From Polynucleobacter sp. TSB-Sco08W16 (GTDB taxonomy: Bacteria > Pseudomonadota > Gammaproteobacteria > Burkholderiales > Burkholderiaceae): a stretch of 64,000 nt of DNA. The stretch is from assembly GCF_018687455.1 (NCBI RefSeq), contig NZ_CP061291.1, positions 434,001-498,000 on the forward strand. The letters run 5' to 3'. Below, piece after piece: positions 58,913 to 64,000 of the stretch (position 1 is its first letter; each line of letters starts with the position of its first letter). A program made the position numbers and the translations under genes. Below the pieces are notes generated by a model. The model saw only the letters and a list, made by a program, of their open reading frames with translations, was not told the DNA's origin and did no database searches.

Positions 58913-60601
58913 TTACGTTGGAAGAAATTGAATTTTTAAGACAGCATCTTTTGTTGGATACAAGTAAGGCGCGCTTTCCATGGCTTTTTGTGAATATTTT
59001 TCAGAAATTTCGCTATTTCCTTGGCTTTGAGCAAGCCATGCGATGCGGGCCAAAACATCAGGGGCCTTAGGGTTGAGCTTTGTTGATTGCTCATAAAAAT
59101 CCATGGCTAGCTTTTTGTTACCTCGCAATAAGGCAAGGTCTCCCTTAAATTTGTATGTATCCCACCATCGAGGGTTTGCTTTTTGTGCCGCATTTAACAG
59201 TTCTTCAGCCTGATCATATTTCTTTTCATGCATGGCAATACGAGCGTGACCAATATAGTACCTAAAGTATGATGGATCGGATGCGAATGCAGCATCGTAG
59301 AATTTACGAGCATTTTCATAATCTTTTCGCTCTAGGGATATGTAACCCATGTAGCCTAAAGAAATCCCATCTTTCGGATTAAAGGCGAGAGCTTTTTGAG
59401 TTACCTGTTCAGCGTCTTTCCATTGCCCCATATCACCAAGAGTTCCCGCGAGATTGGAATAAATTCTTGGGGAATTGGGTTTGATGTCCAGCGCCATTCG
59501 GTAATGTTTAACGGCAAGATCAAGCTGGCGATTTTTGCGGTAATAATCTGCCATATTTAGATGGCCAGTTTCATTATCTGGTTCAGTGGCAATTGCTTTT
59601 TCGAGCCACTTCTCCGCCTCTGGGTTTTTACCCATCTCAATAAGGCACCAAGCTTTGTTTAAGTAGCTCTGGGCACGCGTGGGTTCAGCTTCAATTGCTT
59701 TATCTGATTCCTTTAAGGCGTCCTCGAACTTACCTTGACGTCTCAATACGATGCTCAGGTTGTTGTGAATCCTGGGGAAAGAAGTGTTGCGCTCCAAGAC
59801 AAAGCGAAATTCCTCCTCAGCCAATGCCCATCGAGCTTGATCCATCTCAATTAAACCACGCACAAAATGTGCCCAAACAATATCGCCTGGACGCTTTTTT
59901 AAAATCGCCTTTTCAGTCATTCGAAAGGCGTCTTCATACTTTTGTTTTCCGCGATAGTAATAGGCCATTGTTATTGGCTCGTACTCCTCCATCACTCCCA
60001 TTGCAGCTTTTTCTGCAAGAAGGTCAATATCTGTAATTGGCGAAGTAGATTGATATATAGTTCCAACTTTTGCCACGCGAAACCGAACGCTATATCCAGC
60101 AAGCTCATCTGAATTTGGTTTGGCTGGGATTTCAGTAATAACCTCACCAACGATTCGAACATCTGATTTGCCTATGCCTGTCTTGATAAAGCCAAGCAAG
60201 GTTTCTAAATTAACTCCAAAGATATTGATTGGTAAATCGATATCTGGCCGTTGATTTTTCTTTGACAGACCATAAATATCTTCTCGCTCTTTGAGGACCT
60301 CAGTGTAATTTGCTATCTCTAATATTTTGTCAATAACCCTTTGAGAAAAGACTCTTCCAGACAGACCGCGATTTTCTAGTTCAGCGGGTACTGTAACTTC
60401 CTGCACCATGATGGTATTTTTGGTTAATACTTTAAAAATTAACGGCACTATCAGTGCGAATAAGGCGATAACTGTAAGATTTTTTAGAAAATCAACGACA
60501 CCATCTAAATCCTTGATCCAATTCAATAGTTTTTTTCCGGCCGAATTGATAAATCCACTTAATGAACTTCGTACAAGATTAACTTTATTCAGGATTTTCA
60601 T
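58913..60601 (-). CDS. Membrane-anchored TPR repeat protein
   Basis: A 562-residue protein. A short cytoplasmic N-terminus and one membrane segment (about 42-60) are followed by roughly 170 residues of unrecognised sequence, then about nine tetratricopeptide repeats from residue 215 to the C-terminus (for example AWCLIEMGKNPEAEKWLEKAI). TPR arrays serve protein binding. It lies 6 nt after an alpha/beta hydrolase gene and before an SGNH-like gene, so it may scaffold an envelope process. The partners are unknown. Confidence 0.8.
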   Translation of the reverse strand: MKILNKVNLVRSSLSGFINSAGKKLLNWIKDLDGVVDFLKNLTVIALFALIVPLIFKVLTKNTIMVQEVTVPAELENRGLSGRVFSQRVIDKILEIANYTEVLKEREDIYGLSKKNQRPDIDLPINIFGVNLETLLGFIKTGIGKSDVRIVGEVITEIPAKPNSDELAGYSVRFRVAKVGTIYQSTSPITDIDLLAEKAAMGVMEEYEPITMAYYYRGKQKYEDAFRMTEKAILKKRPGDIVWAHFVRGLIEMDQARWALAEEEFRFVLERNTSFPRIHNNLSIVLRRQGKFEDALKESDKAIEAEPTRAQSYLNKAWCLIEMGKNPEAEKWLEKAIATEPDNETGHLNMADYYRKNRQLDLAVKHYRMALDIKPNSPRIYSNLAGTLGDMGQWKDAEQVTQKALAFNPKDGISLGYMGYISLERKDYENARKFYDAAFASDPSYFRYYIGHARIAMHEKKYDQAEELLNAAQKANPRWWDTYKFKGDLALLRGNKKLAMDFYEQSTKLNPKAPDVLARIAWLAQSQGNSEISEKYSQKAMESAPYLYPTKDAVLKIQFLPT

Positions 60602-60607
60602 TTTTAC

Positions 60608-61348
60608 TTATTTGGTAAGTTGATTTAACTGGTCAATCACAAGTGTAGCCAATTGCCTATTGAAGTTATGCTCTCCATCGGGAATCACAATTAGCTCTGG
60701 CTTTAAACCTAAATCTCGCGCCTTTTGAGCGTAGATCAGGGATTGAGAGAGTGGCACCGTAGAGTCGCTATCGCCATGAATAAGGATAATCTTGGTTTTT
60801 TTAGAAACGGTAGGAAGAAGATCAATTCCTTGAATGCCACTTTGTATGCGGCCCCTTGTAGTCGATAATGCTTGTAAGTCATAAATACCCGCAACGAGAA
60901 TGGCGCCAGAAATTAGTTCGGGCTCTTTTCCTATGATGCCCGCTAAATTCATCGCGCCTTTTGAGTGCCCAATTGCATAGATTTGACGGGTGCCATACTT
61001 TGCGCTCAAAGCTTTTATGGAGTCGATCAACGGATCGGTGTCATCCGAAAGTCTTCTGCCAGAATCTGAGCCATCACTTTGTTTCCCATAACGATCATAG
61101 TATCCAGGAGCAAGAAGTGCGATAGAAATTACATCTGTATGATTTTCGGATAATTGCTTGGCATACTTGTACATATAGTCAGCAGGTCCCCCAGAAGAAA
61201 CTGCTCCATGCAAAAAAATCACCAATGCTTTTGGTTTTGGGTTGTTGCCATAGGCTTGATAAGCCAAAGATCCAGCGCAATCTTCACCGCTGCAGGCAAG
61301 AGCATTTGTAAAGACAAACGCCATGATTAGACTTAAGATTAAGCGCAT
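60608..61348 (-). CDS. Exported alpha/beta hydrolase
   Basis: A 246-residue hydrolase with a signal peptide (MRLILSLIMAFVFTNALA). I start at ATG 61348; the frame extends to 61426 but the added residues would hide the signal peptide. The catalytic parts are LHGAVSSGG (oxyanion), GHSKGAMN (nucleophile serine), HGDSDSTVP (acid) and DGEHNFN (histidine), close to dienelactone hydrolase and S9-like enzymes. It is the first gene of a three-gene block. The substrate is unknown. Confidence 0.8.
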   Translation of the reverse strand: MRLILSLIMAFVFTNALACSGEDCAGSLAYQAYGNNPKPKALVIFLHGAVSSGGPADYMYKYAKQLSENHTDVISIALLAPGYYDRYGKQSDGSDSGRRLSDDTDPLIDSIKALSAKYGTRQIYAIGHSKGAMNLAGIIGKEPELISGAILVAGIYDLQALSTTRGRIQSGIQGIDLLPTVSKKTKIILIHGDSDSTVPLSQSLIYAQKARDLGLKPELIVIPDGEHNFNRQLATLVIDQLNQLTK

Positions 61349-61805
61349 TGTTAGTGCCTTTAAAAGATTGATATTGCAGATCTTAAGCCAAATGCTTTGG
61401 CGGTATTTGATGCCTCTGTCATTCAAGCATTTCAGATGGGTAGATCTCTAAAGGGGGTAATTTAAACATTCAGATTTAGTGGTGCTTAAAAATTAAGCAT
61501 ACTTTAATTTGACCATTTTTTAATTAATTCGACTACTTCTAATTTGCAAGGTGATTTATGTTGTATGCCCACTGGCTTTACTAGAGAATAATCGCCAATC
61601 TATAACCAGGGGGGGGATTTGATCTCTGGGTTTGTCGATTAAGCAGACAAAACACATAAGTGTCGGGAAACGCGACACTTGAATCTTTCGCGAGACGCTC
61701 ACGGTCTTCCAGTCTGATCCAGCGCCTTCCATCCCGACCTATTCCGGTCCCACAAGATCACCCATTGCTCTAATCAGCCTCCACACATTCACCCAGCCCC
61801 AAAAG

Positions 61806-61836
61806 AAAAAGCCCCTAGATTTCTCTAGAGGCTTTT
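61806..61836. terminator. Terminator hairpin beside tRNA-Lys fragment 3
   Basis: AAAAGCCCCTAGA pairs with TCTAGAGGCTTTT (one mismatch) around a 4-nt TTTC loop, with A- and T-runs on either side. It ends 7 nt before the fragment at 61844. It resembles the terminator expected behind a tRNA-Lys gene. Confidence 0.8.
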
Positions 61837-61843
61837 GTATTAC

Positions 61844-61888
61844 TGGTGGGTCGGGCGAGATTCGAACTCGCGACCAACGGATTAAAAG
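61844..61888 (-). repeat. tRNA-Lys(UUU) 3' half, copy 3 (best preserved)
   Basis: A 45-nt minus-strand piece: anticodon loop CTTTTAA, stem strand TCCGT, variable loop TGGTC, T arm GCGAG-TTCGAAT-CTCGC, acceptor strand CCGACCC, A, CCA. Every part fits tRNA-Lys(UUU) from position 32 to 76. The adjoining bases do not continue into the anticodon stem or D arm, so it is a half gene. It fits the attachment-site scar of an element lying to its right. Confidence 0.88.
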
Positions 61889-62138
61889 TACAGAACTCTA
61901 ATTAATAATGTTTTAAATCAATAACTTGTAATTGGTGTGTTTCAGAATGTGTTTTTGAGTTCTTCTTTTATTTGGTTTACATAGTATTACTTAAGTAAGA
62001 CTTTGCGTAGAAATTCAATCAATACAAAGCAACAGCACAGCTTGATTCTATATGTGTTTTTAAGCAGAATAGAACTTAATCTCCAGTGCTAAAAAGTAAT
62101 ACTTCCAAACACCCTTAAAACTAGTCATATTCAAAATT

Positions 62139-63191
62139 ATGAGTACAGCTAAAGCTAAAACATCTAAGCAAGTAACACGCAAGAAAGCTACCAAATCAAC
62201 AGCTATAGCTGTAGTTAAAAGAAACCAAATAGTTCTCAAACGGGATTATGAAGCTAAGTTAGTTGAATTTAATGAAAGACAGGGTGAGGTTGAGAAAACT
62301 ATAAGAGACTGGGGACAGAGATTAGCTAAAACCCAAAAGGGGATGAAGAAGCTTAATGAAGCATATCGTCAGTTCCTCTATAAGTTGCTACAGGAAGCCT
62401 ACGCTGTATATAAGGAAGCTAGAAGTAGTGAACTAGCTGATGATTTCTTTGCTGAGTTGAGATATGAACTCAAATCAAAAGATATCAAAATACAAAGCAA
62501 CACAACAGATGCGGCTTTAATCATCCGTTTTGTATGTGGTGCTGATGTAGCAACTAAAACCGTACATGACTACAGCAGAGTGTTAATGGGTGCTGAGTAC
62601 AACAACGTGAAGACTGATGGGTTTGCTGAATGGGTACAACAGCAAACAATGACGAAGGTAATACAAAACCAACGTGAGATAGAAAATCAAACTGAAACAC
62701 GTGCTGATAGGATGAGTCGCGCTAGACGGGTTGTAATGAGGTTGATAGAAGCAAGAGAAACTAAACCCTTGCTTAGTGGTAAGACTACAGCATACAAAGC
62801 TGAGAAGATGCTAAGTAGTGACGGACTTTGGATTGGTATTGGGAATGCTACACGCAGAATGGATAGGGAAAGCTTTTACGCAGACATCAACCTAGCTATG
62901 TTTCTTCCTCCAAACATAGATATAGAGTTCTACATCATTAACGCACTAGCAAGACAGATGGTTGATGGAGTAGAGAAATATGAAGAACAAATAGCTACAT
63001 TAGAAGAAAGCGTATGGAGTGATGCGCTATGGGAACAGCTTGTCAGTGCGGGGTTTGAAGAGAGTCAAAAGACTGCTGAGTACTGGAGTAACAGACAGCA
63101 AGCCGCACGTTATGAGGAACAGCATGAATTTAATAAGTTTGTAAAAGAGAAGATAAAAGATAAAAGAAAAAAGACTAAGAAATCTGTGTAA
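62139..63191 (+). CDS. Unknown lysine-rich island protein
   Basis: A 350-residue protein with a very basic, disordered start (Lys/Thr-rich, first 35 residues), a likely coiled-coil helix (about 48-85), a middle domain with NTTDAALIIRFVCGAD, and a strongly basic end. No signal peptide or membrane segment. Codon use is AT-rich with many AGA and AAA codons, unlike the core genes. I do not recognise the family. It overlaps the convergent DUF5655-like gene by 17 nt. Confidence 0.7.
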   Translation: MSTAKAKTSKQVTRKKATKSTAIAVVKRNQIVLKRDYEAKLVEFNERQGEVEKTIRDWGQRLAKTQKGMKKLNEAYRQFLYKLLQEAYAVYKEARSSELADDFFAELRYELKSKDIKIQSNTTDAALIIRFVCGADVATKTVHDYSRVLMGAEYNNVKTDGFAEWVQQQTMTKVIQNQREIENQTETRADRMSRARRVVMRLIEARETKPLLSGKTTAYKAEKMLSSDGLWIGIGNATRRMDRESFYADINLAMFLPPNIDIEFYIINALARQMVDGVEKYEEQIATLEESVWSDALWEQLVSAGFEESQKTAEYWSNRQQAARYEEQHEFNKFVKEKIKDKRKKTKKSV

Positions 63192-63561
63192 TTACTTCTA
63201 TTACGTAATCAAAATCTTCGCCGTTCTCAAGCTTAATTTGGTAGTCACCATTACCCCAGTGCCCAAGCTGGGAAACATCGCGGAATAAATTTCTCCTATC
63301 CTTCAGTGTCCCTATTTTTTTATTAACAGTAATTTTAATTGCTGTTGAGAGAATCTCAAGGCTGAAAATGTCTTTTTTATCTATATAAAAACCAATAACA
63401 AACTTTTTCTGAACTGGAGTAATAGTTTTAATTTTAGAAAACAGGTTTGAACAAAAATCATCATACAGCAATGAACCCAAGGATTTTTTAGATGACTTCC
63501 TGGTTGATTTAGCAAGTATTTCACTCGCCATCATTTGAAATAGATTATTTTCAACACTCAT
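63175..63561 (-). CDS. DUF5655-like protein downstream of hsdR
   Basis: A 128-residue protein. The C-terminal half resembles DUF5655: RNLFRDVSQLGHWGNGD followed by EDFDYVIEVI, a block found in small proteins and fused domains of restriction and other defence regions. It starts 2 nt after the hsdR stop, so the two are co-translated. No catalytic motif is visible. A role alongside type I restriction is inferred from context. Confidence 0.65.
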   Translation of the reverse strand: MSVENNLFQMMASEILAKSTRKSSKKSLGSLLYDDFCSNLFSKIKTITPVQKKFVIGFYIDKKDIFSLEILSTAIKITVNKKIGTLKDRRNLFRDVSQLGHWGNGDYQIKLENGEDFDYVIEVITQIS

Positions 63562-63563
63562 TT

Positions 63564-64000
63564 TTAAGCAACTTTTTCTTTGTACAAATATTGTTGAAAA
63601 TCAACAAACACCTTTTTTATATCGTCAACATTACCTAGTGCTTGTTGAGCCGCATGGATTCCACCGTACTTGGATGTAAGCATTGTGCTTAGCTTACCCA
63701 TATCCAACTCATCCACTCCATCCTGTACGTAGTTACGCAACACAAAACCAATAAAGTCTCTTTGCTTCTCATTTAGGAATGTATAGATATTGGACTCAGC
63801 GTTAGTTACACGTTCTATGCGTGTAATGGGTTTACGTGAGTAGCTGATGTATTCAAGCACATCAAATAAGTCACAATTCTCAGCATCAATCATTTCTTGT
63901 AGCTTTACCAAGTCAGATTTAACGCATCCATGACGTTCAAGCTTTTTAAGCAATTCACTACGTGTAACTGGGTTAGCCCATTCCTTACGCAAAGCATCCT
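63564..64000 (-). CDS. hsdR: Type I restriction enzyme HsdR, C-terminal part (partial)
   Basis: The frame is open through the right window edge and ends at 63564. The last 145 residues match the EcoEI-type HsdR C-terminal domain: DVLEYISYSRKPITRIERV, EKQRDFIGFVLRNYV, ELDMGKLSTMLTSKYGG and the end FVDFQQYLYKE. The TTG at 63992 is not a real start, since the reading frame continues upstream without a stop. The motor and nuclease parts, and hsdM/hsdS, should lie to the right. Confidence 0.8.
   Translation of the reverse strand, partial: DALRKEWANPVTRSELLKKLERHGCVKSDLVKLQEMIDAENCDLFDVLEYISYSRKPITRIERVTNAESNIYTFLNEKQRDFIGFVLRNYVQDGVDELDMGKLSTMLTSKYGGIHAAQQALGNVDDIKKVFVDFQQYLYKEKVA

Larger units (their letters stand above)
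61349..62138. other. 790-bp gap without a confident gene
   Basis: The left 200 bp are AT-rich. From about 61600 to 61800 there is a GC-rich block with a run of eight G (61609-61616), an inverted repeat TTTGTC-N9-GACAAA (61631-61651) and a hairpin AAGTGTCG-N7-CGACACTT (61658-61680). A 58-codon minus-strand frame through the block has no ribosome site or recognisable content. The terminator and tRNA-Lys fragment 3 follow, then 250 bp of AT-rich DNA without visible genes. Confidence 0.6.

Noticed and set aside
61565..61740. 58-codon minus-strand frame in the GC-rich block
   Set aside because: No ribosome site and no recognisable content; the frame next to it is open for a similar length, so the openness probably reflects base composition.
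61844..61888. Functional tRNA-Lys gene
   Set aside because: Only positions 32-76 are present. The bases to the right do not form the anticodon 5' strand, D arm or acceptor 5' strand. The same holds for the two other copies.
58120..61888. CRISPR-like or tandem repeat array suggested by the repeated tRNA pieces
   Set aside because: Copies are about 2.6 and 3.6 kb apart with genes between them and have tRNA structure, so they are attachment-type remnants rather than an array.

Overview
The window reads as a chromosomal segment of a freshwater betaproteobacterium (Burkholderiales), most likely Polynucleobacter. The evidence is gene content and order (isc cluster, recJ/prfB/lysS block, rpsP-rimM-trmD-rplS, rsgA/M48/orn, an intracellular PHB depolymerase whose catalytic residues match the Ralstonia enzyme position for position) together with several solitary periplasmic binding proteins of the Bug type. 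Taxonomy is inferred from sequence alone. Most of the first 54 kb is compact, ordinary core genome with short gaps and overlapping operons.

Layout. 0.1-4.6 kb: HIT protein, then a five-gene catabolic operon (two-subunit CoA transferase, Bug receptor, a thiolase-fold protein lacking both catalytic cysteines, and its DUF35 partner). 4.6-9 kb, minus strand: DUF1841, nth, rsxB-like ferredoxin, phaZ, aminotransferase. 9.1-16.9 kb, plus: uvrB, then iscR-iscS-iscU-iscA-hscB-hscA-fdx, with a good IscR type 1 site ahead of iscR. 17-21.1 kb, minus: sulfate assimilation operon in transcription order (54-codon small gene, TauE/SafE permease, cysH of the APS type, cysD, cysN). Its leader can form a hairpin that covers the first ribosome binding site. 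21.2-24.8 kb: fpr, dsbB, Bug receptor, cysK. 24.8-30.3 kb, minus: lysS, prfB (with the classical +1 frameshift), recJ, unknown gene. 30.3-35.7 kb, plus: lolC, lolD, tatD, comEC. 36-41 kb: META lipoprotein, rpsP-rimM-trmD-rplS, Nudix CoA pyrophosphatase, CobD/CbiB-like protein. 41-55 kb: rsgA, M48 protease, orn, mog, pmbA, TRAP-type binding protein, Nramp-related transporter, esterase, small unknown genes, PII protein, and a minus-strand group of CitE-like lyase, ACMSD-like amidohydrolase and ModA-like binding protein.

The last 8.5 kb are different. Three copies of the same 45-nt piece, the exact 3' half of a tRNA-Lys(UUU) gene from the first base of the anticodon loop to CCA, lie on the minus strand at 55605, 58244 and 61844. 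Each follows a terminator-like hairpin at an identical 7-nt distance. They bracket a cydAB pair and then a three-gene block (alpha/beta hydrolase, TPR protein, SGNH-like hydrolase). Beyond the third copy begins AT-rich accessory DNA with an unknown lysine-rich protein, a DUF5655-like protein and the C-terminus of a type I restriction HsdR subunit that runs off the window. Divergence rises from the third copy to the first, which fits repeated insertion of islands into a tRNA-Lys gene lying to the right of the window. This is the most notable structure here. No intact tRNA, rRNA, IS element, integrase or CRISPR array was seen.
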